Positions 8,324 through 16,121 of a stretch of 64,000 nt of DNA are shown piece after piece. The notes under the pieces are model-generated. The model was not told where the DNA came from and made no database searches. It saw nothing but the letters and a program-made list of their open reading frames with translations. This DNA is from Maccoyibacter intestinihominis (GTDB lineage: Bacteria > Bacillota > Clostridia > Lachnospirales > Lachnospiraceae): assembly GCF_040096355.1 (NCBI RefSeq), contig NZ_JBBMEX010000010.1, positions 40,919 through 104,918 on the forward strand, given 5' to 3'. Positions within the stretch are counted from its first letter, which is position 1; each line of letters opens with the position of its first letter. The position numbers and the translations under genes are program-made.

Positions 8324-10385
8324 CGGTCTCCTGTTCAAAATCCTCTTCCCTGGAATTCTCTTTATTTGGATCTTCTTCCTCTGACTCTTCTTTTTCCGAA
8401 GTTGCCTTATTCAGATCTACTCTGTGAGTTGCTTCTTCTCCAACCCGGAAATCTACGGAAGAACCCTGTTTTGCCACATTCTCTTCCTCCGGCTCCGGGA
8501 TTCCTTTCAATTCGCGGTAAATCTTCATAAATTCTTTTCCTGTAATATTCTCTTTCTCATAAAGATGTGCTGCAATCTTATCGAGTACCTCCCGATTTTC
8601 TGAAAGAAGCTGTTTTGCTTTCTCATAGCTTTCCTTCAACATCTTCATGACTTCTTTATCAATCTCGGCTGCGGTCTCTTCACCACAGTTCAGTCTTGCT
8701 TCTCCGTCTAGATACTGGCTCTCTACCGTTGCAAGTCCCATCAGTCCGAACCGCTCTGACATTCCGTACTGTGCTACCATGGCACGGGCAATTCTTGTTG
8801 CCTGTTCAATATCATTTGACGCTCCGGTTGTTACAGAATGAAATACGATCTCTTCTGCTGCACGTCCTGCCATAAAGGTTACTAAATCTTCTTCTAATTC
8901 CTCTTTAGATTTTAAGAATTTTTCTTCCTCCGGCACCTGCATCACATAACCAAGTGCTCCGTGGGTACGCGGTACAATTGTAATCTTCTGTACCGGCTCT
9001 GTATTTTTCTGCAATGCAGTCACTAACGCATGACCAACCTCGTGATATGCTACGATCTTCTTTTCCTTCGGTCCCATAATGCGGTCTTTTTTCTCTTTTC
9101 CTGCAATGACCACTTCTACCGATTCAAACAGATCCGCCTGGCTGACATATTTTCTGCCATGCTTTACGGCATTAATCGCTGCTTCATTGATCATATTTGC
9201 CAGATCGGAACCGACCGCTCCTGAGGTTGCCAATGCGATCGCATTCAGATCTACGGTCTCATCCATCAGGACATCTTTGGCATGCACCTGAAGGATTGCC
9301 TCTCTTCCTTTTAAATCCGGTTTATCTACAATGATCCGTCTGTCAAAACGTCCCGGACGAAGTAATGCCTTGTCCAATACTTCCGGACGGTTGGTTGCTG
9401 CTAAAATCAGCAGTCCCTTGGATGCATCAAAACCATCCATCTCTGAAAGTAACTGGTTCAGCGTCTGCTCTCTCTCATCGTTTCCGCCATAACGGGCATC
9501 TCTGCTCTTTCCGATGGCATCGATCTCATCAATAAAAATAATACATGGTGCCTGCTTCTGTGCCTCTTTGAAAAGATCACGCACTCTGGATGCACCGACA
9601 CCGACAAACATCTCTACAAAACTGGAACCTGCCAATGAGAAAAACGGTACATTTGCCTCGCCCGCAACGGCTTTTGCAAGTAACGTCTTACCGGTACCCG
9701 GAGGGCCTACTAACAACGCTCCTTTTGGCAGCTTCGCACCAATCTCTGTATAACGTTTCGGATTGTGCAGGAAATCCACGACTTCCTGTAACGACTCTTT
9801 GGCTTCATCTTCTCCTGCAACATCTTTAAAGGTAACTCCGGTCTGTTTTTCCACATAGACCTTGGCATTGCTCTTACCAACGCCCATTACTCCGCCGCCG
9901 CCCATCCGGCGCATTAAGAATCCAAGCAGTACCCATACCAGTACTAACGGGATCACAAAACTTAAAATATTATAAATCCATACGGAGGTATTATCCGGGA
10001 TCGTTCCTTTGATATTGACATCGTGTTTTTCCAAAGTCTTTAACAGATCCGGATTTTCCACGATTCCTGTGTAATAGGTCTTTTGGATCGTAGTAAGACC
10101 GTTATTTACCTTTGTGTCTTTTTTCTCCTCTTTCGGAGTGATCTTGATCTCTGACGAACCGATCTCGACACTCTCTACCTTGTCCTCTTCCACCATTTTC
10201 AAAAACCGGGAATAGGTAATCTCCTCACTCGACATCTGATCCATCTTGCTGTTCACATAGCTCATAATAAACAGCATTACCAGTGAAACCAGTAAAAACG
10301 CTAAAAACATCTGCCCGTTTTTGTTGTTCCGATTATTATTGTTATTATTATTGTTGTTATTTCCGTTCATCTGATTGTTATCCAT
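8316..10385 (-). CDS. ftsH: ATP-dependent zinc metalloprotease FtsH (first copy)
   Basis: This membrane-anchored AAA+ protease degrades misfolded membrane proteins and regulatory proteins. The start at 10385 (MDNNQMNG) is preferred because GGAGG lies 5 bases upstream; an ATG 12 bases earlier would bury it. A poly-asparagine stretch (about ten Asn) comes first. It is followed by TM1 (about 25-45), an extracytoplasmic domain, TM2 (about 137-158), the AAA domain with GPPGTGKT at 227-234 and SRH region, and the M41 protease domain with HEVGH near 450. The C-terminus is long and acidic (689 residues in all). A second full ftsH lies at 44571-46397. A good promoter precedes this copy. Confidence 0.95.
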   Translation of the reverse strand: MDNNQMNGNNNNNNNNNNRNNKNGQMFLAFLLVSLVMLFIMSYVNSKMDQMSSEEITYSRFLKMVEEDKVESVEIGSSEIKITPKEEKKDTKVNNGLTTIQKTYYTGIVENPDLLKTLEKHDVNIKGTIPDNTSVWIYNILSFVIPLVLVWVLLGFLMRRMGGGGVMGVGKSNAKVYVEKQTGVTFKDVAGEDEAKESLQEVVDFLHNPKRYTEIGAKLPKGALLVGPPGTGKTLLAKAVAGEANVPFFSLAGSSFVEMFVGVGASRVRDLFKEAQKQAPCIIFIDEIDAIGKSRDARYGGNDEREQTLNQLLSEMDGFDASKGLLILAATNRPEVLDKALLRPGRFDRRIIVDKPDLKGREAILQVHAKDVLMDETVDLNAIALATSGAVGSDLANMINEAAINAVKHGRKYVSQADLFESVEVVIAGKEKKDRIMGPKEKKIVAYHEVGHALVTALQKNTEPVQKITIVPRTHGALGYVMQVPEEEKFLKSKEELEEDLVTFMAGRAAEEIVFHSVTTGASNDIEQATRIARAMVAQYGMSERFGLMGLATVESQYLDGEARLNCGEETAAEIDKEVMKMLKESYEKAKQLLSENREVLDKIAAHLYEKENITGKEFMKIYRELKGIPEPEEENVAKQGSSVDFRVGEEATHRVDLNKATSEKEESEEEDPNKENSREEDFEQETDV

Positions 10386-10428
10386 GCTCTCCTCCATGCT
10401 GCATCATAGTTCTTGCAGTATCGTACTT

Positions 10429-10457
10429 ATTATATGTTTCTTTTCTATTAAAATCAA
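10429..10457 (-). promoter_or_regulatory. sigma-A-type promoter of ftsH (first copy)
   Basis: On the minus strand TTGATT (10452-10457) and a perfect TATAAT (10429-10434) are separated by 17 bases, about 45 bases before the ftsH start codon. Confidence 0.75.
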
Positions 10458-10553
10458 TACGAATATCGTGAACTTTTCTTGTCCTTTCTAAAGTTTTTCT
10501 AAACTTTTTTGATTTCTTTTTCTAAAATTGTGGATTTCTTTTTTCTCTAGTTG

Positions 10554-10559
10554 TATAAT
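10554..10559 (+). promoter_or_regulatory. -10 element of pyrG
   Basis: TATAAT lies 60 bases upstream of the pyrG start within a T-rich stretch. The -35 element is not clear (TTGTGG is 20 bases upstream). No pyrimidine-responsive attenuator hairpin was seen in the leader. Confidence 0.45.
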
Positions 10560-10618
10560 ATATGAGTTATTTTAAATTCAGGAAACATTTATATATAATT
10601 TTTAAGGAGGAAACACCT

Positions 10619-12223
10619 ATGCCTGTAAAATATGTCTTTGTCACCGGAGGAGTTGTTTCGGGACTCGGAAAAGGCATTACTGCCGCATCTCTCGGCCGTC
10701 TTTTAAAAGCCAGAGGTTTTAAGGTAACAATGCAGAAATTTGACCCTTATATCAATATTGATCCGGGCACGATGAACCCAATCCAACATGGAGAGGTTTT
10801 TGTAACAGATGACGGTGCAGAAACTGATTTAGACTTAGGTCACTATGAACGTTTTATTGATGAGAGCTTGAGCAAAAATTCCAACGTTACAACCGGTAAA
10901 GTATACTGGTCTGTACTTCAGAAAGAACGCCGCGGCGATTTTGGCGGAGGTACTGTTCAGGTAATTCCTCATATCACAAATGAGATTAAGAGCCGTTTTT
11001 ACCGCAATTTTACCTCTGAAGATACACATATTGCGATCATCGAGGTCGGTGGTACGGTTGGAGATATTGAAAGTCAGCCTTTCTTAGAGTCCATTCGCCA
11101 GTTCCAGCATGAGGTCGGACATGAAAATGCCATGCTGATCCATGTTACACTGATTCCTTATATTAAGGCATCCGGCGAATTAAAAACAAAACCGACACAG
11201 GCAAGTGTAAAAGAATTACAGGGAATGGGTATCCAGCCGGATATCATCGTCTGCCGTTCCGAGCAGCCGTTAGACCAGGGGATCAAAGATAAGATCGCTC
11301 TTTTCTGTAACGTACCAAACGATCATGTATTACAGAATCTGGATGTGGAATATTTATATGAAGCTCCGCTTGCAATGGAAGAAGAGCATCTTGCACAGGT
11401 TACCTGTAAATGCTTAAATCTGGAATGTCCAACACCGGACTTAACCGATTGGAAAGATATGGTCAATGCCCTGCGTCATCCGAATAAGGAAGTAGACATT
11501 GCACTGGTCGGAAAATATATTCAGCTCCACGATGCTTACCTCTCTGTTGTGGAAGCATTAAAACACGGCGGTATTGCAGAACGTGCAACGGTCAACATCC
11601 ACTGGGTGGATTCTGAAGAACTGAACGAAGAAAATGTGGACGAGGTATTAGGCTCTATGCAGGGTATCCTGGTTCCTGGCGGTTTCGGCAGCCGTGGTGT
11701 AGAAGGAAAAATCCTTGCAGCAAAATATGCCCGTGAGAACAAAATCCCATATCTTGGTCTCTGCCTTGGTATGCAGGTTGCAATTATTGAGTTTGCCCGT
11801 AATGTCTGTGGTTTCCATGATGCACACAGCATCGAGTTAGACCCGAACACTACTCATCCGGTTATTGCATTGATGCCGGATCAGGACGGTGTAGAGGATA
11901 TCGGTGGTACTTTAAGACTTGGCGCATATCCTTGTGAACTGGACAAGGATTCCAAAGCCCACGCTGTTTACGGCGAGTCCACCATCCACGAAAGACATCG
12001 TCACCGTTACGAAGTCAACAATGATTACCGCAATGCACTGACAGAAAAAGGATTGAACCTCTGTGGTCTTTCTCCTGATGGAAGGATTGTGGAAATGATC
12101 GAGATTTCCGATCATCCATGGTTCATTGCTACACAGGCTCATCCGGAGTTCAAGTCCAGACCGAACAGACCGCATCCGTTATTCAAAGGATTTGTGGAAG
12201 CTGCCTGCAAATGTGAGCGTTAA
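10619..12223 (+). CDS. pyrG: CTP synthase
   Basis: CTP synthase converts UTP to CTP with ATP and glutamine, the last step of pyrimidine nucleotide synthesis. The N-terminal synthetase domain (about 1-265) starts KYVFVTGGVVSGLGKG and contains DPYINIDPGTM and HYERF. The C-terminal class I glutamine amidotransferase domain has the nucleophile cysteine in GLCLGMQ (near residue 380) and the catalytic histidine/glutamate in QAHPEFKSRP. The start ATG at 10619 follows AAGGAGG by 8 bases; the upstream in-frame extension has no ribosome binding site. The 534-residue length is normal. It is monocistronic, with its own terminator downstream, and divergent from ftsH. Confidence 0.97.
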   Translation: MPVKYVFVTGGVVSGLGKGITAASLGRLLKARGFKVTMQKFDPYINIDPGTMNPIQHGEVFVTDDGAETDLDLGHYERFIDESLSKNSNVTTGKVYWSVLQKERRGDFGGGTVQVIPHITNEIKSRFYRNFTSEDTHIAIIEVGGTVGDIESQPFLESIRQFQHEVGHENAMLIHVTLIPYIKASGELKTKPTQASVKELQGMGIQPDIIVCRSEQPLDQGIKDKIALFCNVPNDHVLQNLDVEYLYEAPLAMEEEHLAQVTCKCLNLECPTPDLTDWKDMVNALRHPNKEVDIALVGKYIQLHDAYLSVVEALKHGGIAERATVNIHWVDSEELNEENVDEVLGSMQGILVPGGFGSRGVEGKILAAKYARENKIPYLGLCLGMQVAIIEFARNVCGFHDAHSIELDPNTTHPVIALMPDQDGVEDIGGTLRLGAYPCELDKDSKAHAVYGESTIHERHRHRYEVNNDYRNALTEKGLNLCGLSPDGRIVEMIEISDHPWFIATQAHPEFKSRPNRPHPLFKGFVEAACKCER

Positions 12224-12270
12224 TTTCATGTAAGTTAATTACAGAAATGCTTTTATAAAAAAATATAGAA

Positions 12271-12347
12271 AAAGTCCCATGTGGTTCATACAGATTAAAA
12301 TGTCATACTCTGAAATCTGTACGGACCGCATGGGACTTCTTTTTTTA
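12271..12347. terminator. Long-stem terminator after pyrG
   Basis: A stem of about 23 pairs, opening GTCCCATG and closing CATGGGAC with an inner ATACAGATT / AATCTGTA arm, is followed by CTTTTTTT on the plus strand. The A-rich 5' flank would also let it serve the minus-strand gene that ends at 12396. Confidence 0.85.
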
Positions 12348-12395
12348 TTATTTACTATGGATCTCAAAAAATCCTATGTAACTATGCATTATTTA

Positions 12396-12800
12396 TTATT
12401 CATCATTGTCTAAGAAACGCATCTTGTTCTTCTCAAGGTCGTTTCCTGCATACTCGTATTTAGAACTATTCATAATTTTCAGACACCGGCTGCAAAGTGT
12501 TCCGAAGGTAACTTTTGCTCCACATCTTGCACAACGGATGGATACCAATGCCCGCTTATCTCCATCTTCCTTATACTCAATCCTTCCTTCTTTGATCCAC
12601 GCCTTCACTTTCTTTTGCGGGATTCCAAAATGCTCGGCTACCTGCATTTCCGTGACATCATTTTTACGAATGTAATCTCTGACCTTATCAAACAGTTGGT
12701 TCTCCTCACATGTCGGGCAAAGCTCTGCTTCGTAGGTCGGTGAAAGCACTCTTCCACAATTCTTACAATATCTGTACGCGCCTTTATCCTCTTCTGTCAT
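12396..12800 (-). CDS. YvyF-like zinc-ribbon/HTH protein (flagellar-region protein family)
   Basis: This 134-residue protein has the layout of Bacillus YvyF (TIGR03826, flagellar operon protein). An N-terminal zinc ribbon (CKNCG near 17, CPTC near 38) is followed by a helix-turn-helix-like core (VAEHFGIPQKKVKAWIKEGRI, about 63-83) and a C-terminal zinc ribbon (CARCG and CSRC). YvyF genes usually sit beside flagellar regulators, but there are no flagellar genes in this window, so a motility role is only inferred from the family. DNA or protein binding is likely from the architecture. It stands alone between the pyrG terminator and the glpP region. The start is not preceded by a strong ribosome binding site (GGTGAAG). 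Confidence 0.7.
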   Translation of the reverse strand: MTEEDKGAYRYCKNCGRVLSPTYEAELCPTCEENQLFDKVRDYIRKNDVTEMQVAEHFGIPQKKVKAWIKEGRIEYKEDGDKRALVSIRCARCGAKVTFGTLCSRCLKIMNSSKYEYAGNDLEKNKMRFLDNDE

Positions 12801-12925
12801 ATATCTTCACCGTCCCTCTTACTTACTTCTCTTCTATGTTATCTGCAATGGATTCTATTGTCAAGATATTGTCTATATTCAGGTAAAAAAATTGGAATGT
12901 TTTTCATTTTATACAATATCGGCTC

Positions 12926-13044
12926 TTGCATTTTCCATATTTAGGTGTTATACTTACCGCAGTAAATAAATAATGTAAGCCACAGAGACGAATGAGCAAG
13001 GTAAAAAAGATGCGAGAGCATCCTTATTTTCCTGCTCTTTTTTT
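12926..13044 (+). ncRNA. Short terminated transcript (leader or sRNA) upstream of glpP
   Basis: A clean promoter (TTGCAT 12926-12931, 17-base spacer, TATACT 12949-12954) should start RNA near 12961. Only about 85 bases later there is an intrinsic terminator (12994-13044), with arms GAGCAAGG...GATGC and GCATCC...GCTC and then seven T. No open reading frame fits. It could be a glycerol-3-phosphate-responsive attenuator, because glpP encodes an antiterminator and lies downstream, or an independent small RNA. The promoter and terminator are seen directly; the role is inference. Confidence 0.6.
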
Positions 13045-13394
13045 GTATCTTGGTATGTAACTTCTGTCAATTTCCCTACCCAATATTGATAGAATCTACA
13101 TAGATTTGACGGCGATGCCGTCAACCCATTTCCAAATTCGCTTGCAGCAAATGACTTCGTAATATATACAGACTACCCGGTCTGTTGCTCATGAGGGGAG
13201 CTATTAAGAATATAGGCTGCAAACATATGGATTTCTCCCATCTGCATCCGGACATACCCCGCCGGATGCAGATTAATCCAACCCAATCCAAAAACTGAAT
13301 AATTCTTTTCATTTTTCACTATTTCATATATAATGAAGGATAGGATGCCGGATGGCATACTGTCCTTTTATTTTTTTATACAAGGAGGTACTTT
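13045..13394 (+). promoter_or_regulatory. Structured glpP upstream region with promoter and 5' terminator hairpin
   Basis: This non-coding stretch holds four hairpins: 13107-13123 (TGACGGC/GCCGTCA), 13170-13188 (ACAGAC/GTCTGT), 13240-13273 (12 perfect pairs, ATCTGCATCCGG), and 13338-13376 (GGATAGGATGCC/GGCATACTGTCC followed by a T-rich run). A -10 TATAAT at 13329-13334 with a weak TTTTCA -35 17 bases upstream would start RNA about where the last hairpin begins. The glpP mRNA would then open with a terminator-like hairpin. The ribosome binding site AAGGAGG follows directly. Autoregulation by GlpP is plausible but not shown. Confidence 0.5.
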
Positions 13395-13961
13395 ATGCAT
13401 TCTGAATTTATGGAAGCCTTAGAAAACTCTCCTGTCATCGCCGCCGTGAAGGATGATGACGGATTAAAAAAATGTTTAGAAACCGATAGTTCCATTGTGT
13501 TTATTCTCTATGGCGATATCTGCAATATTCCTCAGATCGTAAAAACAGTCAAATCTGCCGGGAAGATTGCCATGGTGCATGTGGATCTGATCCACGGACT
13601 CAGCCCGAAAGAGATCGCCATTGATTTTATCCACCAATATACAAAAGCTGATGGTATTATTTCCACAAAGGCTCTGCTGATCAAACGTGCCAGCGAGCTT
13701 GATCTGTATACGATTCACCGTTTTTTTGTGATCGATTCCATGGCATACGAAAGTATTTTTAAAACCATGCGTACCGGAAAACCGGACTGTATCGAGATTC
13801 TTCCTGCACTTATGCCAAAGGTCATTCAAAAGCTCTGCAAATCCTCGCCGATCCCGGTCATTGCCGGCGGTATGGTTTCAGAAAAAGAAGACATTATGGC
13901 TCTTTTACAGGCAGGTGCCGTTTCCGTCTCATCGACCAATCAGGAGACCTGGTTTATCTGA
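13395..13961 (+). CDS. glpP: Glycerol-3-phosphate-responsive antiterminator GlpP
   Basis: GlpP proteins bind leader RNA of glycerol genes when glycerol-3-phosphate is present and prevent premature termination. The 188-residue product has the family's TIM-barrel-like layout: LENSPVIAAVKDDDGL near 9, MVHVDLIHGLS near 57, ADGIISTK near 83, IEILPALMPK near 137, and PVIAGGMVSEKEDI near 155, matching the phosphate-binding end. The ATG at 13395 follows AAGGAGG by 6 bases. No glycerol kinase, facilitator or dehydrogenase gene lies in the window, so its targets are elsewhere or in its own leader. It is followed by a large folded element and a bidirectional terminator. Confidence 0.92.
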   Translation: MHSEFMEALENSPVIAAVKDDDGLKKCLETDSSIVFILYGDICNIPQIVKTVKSAGKIAMVHVDLIHGLSPKEIAIDFIHQYTKADGIISTKALLIKRASELDLYTIHRFFVIDSMAYESIFKTMRTGKPDCIEILPALMPKVIQKLCKSSPIPVIAGGMVSEKEDIMALLQAGAVSVSSTNQETWFI

Positions 13962-13977
13962 TATAATCAGGGGGTTC

Positions 13978-14275
13978 AAAAGGCGACTCACAACTTAGTG
14001 GCTGGCAACTTGCACAAAACCGGGACTGCTTTTGTGACTTTGGGAGAAAATTAGTAAATCTTAGTCTGGCTATTCATGTATAGTGTTTTGCTGCCATGGA
14101 CGGCAGCAAAAGTCTTAGCACCCCATGGACGGGGTGTTTAAGACGTACGCGTCACTCCATCACAGCCTGACGCAGGCAGACTTAGATTTTCTTATTTTCG
14201 TACAACGGAACAAAACAGACCCGGATTTGTGCAAGTTGCCAATCAAAAAAACTTGAAATCGTCTTTCGACACTCT
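13978..14275 (+). repeat. Large folded palindromic element downstream of glpP
   Basis: About 300 bases with nested inverted repeats. The outer arms GGCAACTTGCACAAA (from 14004) pair with the complementary arm ending at 14240. A second stem joins 14047-14068 with 14177-14198. Inside are hairpin 1 (10 perfect pairs, 14086-14111, loop ATGGAC) and hairpin 2 (CACCCC/GGGGTG at 14119-14136, again loop ATGGAC, extended by GTCTTA/TAAGAC). Hairpin 3 is GCGTCA/TGACGC at 14149-14173, and its loop contains TCCAT, complementary to the other two loops. The flanks (GTGGCTGGCAAC and CGTCTTT) recur at 27526-27605 in a short version. There is no coding frame. It is either a structured RNA or a miniature mobile element. 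Confidence 0.7.
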
Positions 14276-14286
14276 GATCCTATAGA

Positions 14287-14339
14287 GCAAAAAACCGCCA
14301 TCGGTTCCACTCAGGTTCCAATGACGGTTTTCTTTTTCT
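14287..14339. terminator. Bidirectional terminator between glpP region and antiporter gene
   Basis: AAAAAACCGCCAT (14289-14301) pairs with ATGACGGTTTT (14321-14331), with inner GGTTCC/GGTTCC-type pairs. T-rich runs follow on both strands. It separates convergent transcription units. Confidence 0.8.
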
Positions 14340-14386
14340 CTATCTTTTAAATACTGCCCTCTTATGTATTTCTCTGCCGGAAGATT

Positions 14387-15604
14387 CTAAATCCCTGCAC
14401 CCTCTGCCGGAGCTGCCGGTGTATCCTGCGGTTTTTCTCCCTTAAATACCATACTTAAGAGAATTGGGGTGATCAGGGTTGTAACAATAACCACCAATAC
14501 GATCGGTGCAAATAAGTCATCGCTTAACATGCCTGCCTGATAACCTTTCTGTGCCACGATCAAGGCAACCTCACCACGGGAGATCATGCCGACACCAATC
14601 CGCAATGCTTCTTTATTGGTACACTTGCATATTTTAGCACCCAGACCGCATCCCACAACTTTTGACAAAATAGCAATGACTAACAGGATGATGGAAAACA
14701 GGATCATGCTGCCGTTCAAACCATCTAAGTTGGTCTTCATTCCGATACTTGCAAAGAATACCGGTGAGAAGATTAAGTACGCAGGTATCTCAACTCTTCG
14801 ATTGACATAAGTTTCGATCTTCATAGAGCAAAGCATCAGTCCTGCAAAATATGCACCTGTAATATCTGCGATTCCAAAGAACTCTTCGGATACATATGCC
14901 ATTAAGAAACAGAATGCCAATGCAAGGATTGCAGTTCTTCTCAATCGATCCTGTGACTCTAAGAATGGTTTCAGTTTTGCCAGTACAAACCAGATGACTG
15001 CGATCACAACAAAGTAAAGTGCAATCTTACCAAATACGGTTGCCGGATTGACACTGGTATCTTCTAAACTGGTTACGATTGTCAATACGATGATACCAAG
15101 GATATCGTCAATAATCGCTGCTCCTAAGATCGTAGAGCCGACCTTTCCTTTTAAATGTCCTAACTCTCGCAGCGTCTCGACCGTGATACTAACCGAGGTT
15201 GCCGTCAGCACCGTTCCGACAAATACTGCTTTCATACACTCATGAAAACTTGATACATCTACATGGAAGTATAATGCATATGCAATAAATCCTCCTGCTA
15301 ACGGAACGATAACTCCACACATTGCAACAATAAAGGAAGCTACACCGTTTGCCTTTAATTCCGATAAATCGGTCTCAAGTCCTGCACAGAACATCAGTAA
15401 GATAACACCGATCTCTGCCATGTATGCTAAGAAATTTCCATCACTCTCCATCTGTACCAGATTCAATACGGATGGTCCTAAGATAACGCCCGCCACCAAA
15501 GCACCTACAACCTGTGGCATCTTAACTTTTTTAGAAAAAATACCCAGTACTTTTGTGGAAACTAAAATAATCGCCAGAAACAGCAAAAAATTAAATGATT
15601 CCAT
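14387..15604 (-). CDS. Cation:proton antiporter (CPA2/KefB-NapA family)
   Basis: This integral membrane transporter of the Na+/H+ exchanger family would exchange monovalent cations for protons. The 405-residue protein has about 11-12 hydrophobic segments; the N-terminal half includes GALVAGVILGPSVL and LMFCAGLETDL. The core motif AAIIDDILGIIVL carries the paired aspartates expected for electrogenic NapA-type exchangers, and a SRGEVALIVAQKG helix lies near the C-terminus. No TrkA-N domain is attached. The start ATG at 15604 (MESFNF) follows AAAGGAG by 11 bases, which is better than an in-frame GTG touching the ribosome binding site. It is transcribed alone; whether it moves Na+ or K+ is not determined. 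Confidence 0.88.
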   Translation of the reverse strand: MESFNFLLFLAIILVSTKVLGIFSKKVKMPQVVGALVAGVILGPSVLNLVQMESDGNFLAYMAEIGVILLMFCAGLETDLSELKANGVASFIVAMCGVIVPLAGGFIAYALYFHVDVSSFHECMKAVFVGTVLTATSVSITVETLRELGHLKGKVGSTILGAAIIDDILGIIVLTIVTSLEDTSVNPATVFGKIALYFVVIAVIWFVLAKLKPFLESQDRLRRTAILALAFCFLMAYVSEEFFGIADITGAYFAGLMLCSMKIETYVNRRVEIPAYLIFSPVFFASIGMKTNLDGLNGSMILFSIILLVIAILSKVVGCGLGAKICKCTNKEALRIGVGMISRGEVALIVAQKGYQAGMLSDDLFAPIVLVVIVTTLITPILLSMVFKGEKPQDTPAAPAEGAGI

Positions 15605-16121
15605 ATTGCTATTCACTCCTTTTTATTTTCTTAATTACAGTCATGCAACTTCCCCGATATAAGCCTATATCTTCATGCGTTGACTTTTCTGTTACATATA
15701 ATACTCTCATTTGTTAAAAAAAGCCACCTAAATTTTATAAACATTTTTTAAGATTTTAATAGATTTTATTGTGAAAATTTACGAATTTTTACAATAAACA
15801 CAGGGATTTTGCGGATTTTAAGGGTGGTGCTAAAAGAATGTTAAGATTTTAACAAATTTGATAAAATGTACAAATAAAATCCAAAGATAAACTCTGATAA
15901 ATCCTGATAAACTGGGAAAAGTCCTTAGGGCTTGCGGTTCCTAAGGACTTTCCGAGGAGTTTAGTTATGAAAATGTTAATCTATATATAAGGTAATTGCT
16001 GCCTCATTCATTTGATGTTTTCATTATAGGAACTATTTATGACCAAACTGTGACGCAAAACTTAAAGGATTCTAAAATAAATCTAAACCTTTCTTTTATA
16101 TTTTTTATACTTGGTTAAGAT
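15605..16121. other. Intergenic region between sbcC and the antiporter: repeats and one strong hairpin
   Basis: No gene was found. It holds A+T-rich DNA upstream of the antiporter, three tandem 10-base units GATAAACTCT / GATAAATCCT / GATAAACTGG at 15886-15915, and a perfect 12-pair hairpin (AAAGTCCTTAGG / CCTAAGGACTTT) at 15918-15951. On the minus strand the hairpin is followed by only a short T run, so it may be a weak terminator for sbcDC or a processing site. No c-di-AMP (ydaO) riboswitch was recognised ahead of the antiporter. Confidence 0.5.

Noticed and set aside
8324..8338. Upstream TTG start for uvrC
   Set aside because: It would place the ribosome binding site inside the coding region; the ATG at 8323 has AGGAGA at the right distance.
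13121..13312. Short minus-strand frame in the glpP upstream region
   Set aside because: It overlaps strong hairpins, has no ribosome binding site and gives an unrecognisable product.
14086..14136. ATG in the two ATGGAC loops as translation starts
   Set aside because: No reading frame of useful length follows, and no ribosome binding site precedes either one.
15605..15800. c-di-AMP (ydaO/yuaA) riboswitch before the antiporter
   Set aside because: None of the conserved ydaO core strings was found; the region is simply A+T-rich with short repeats.
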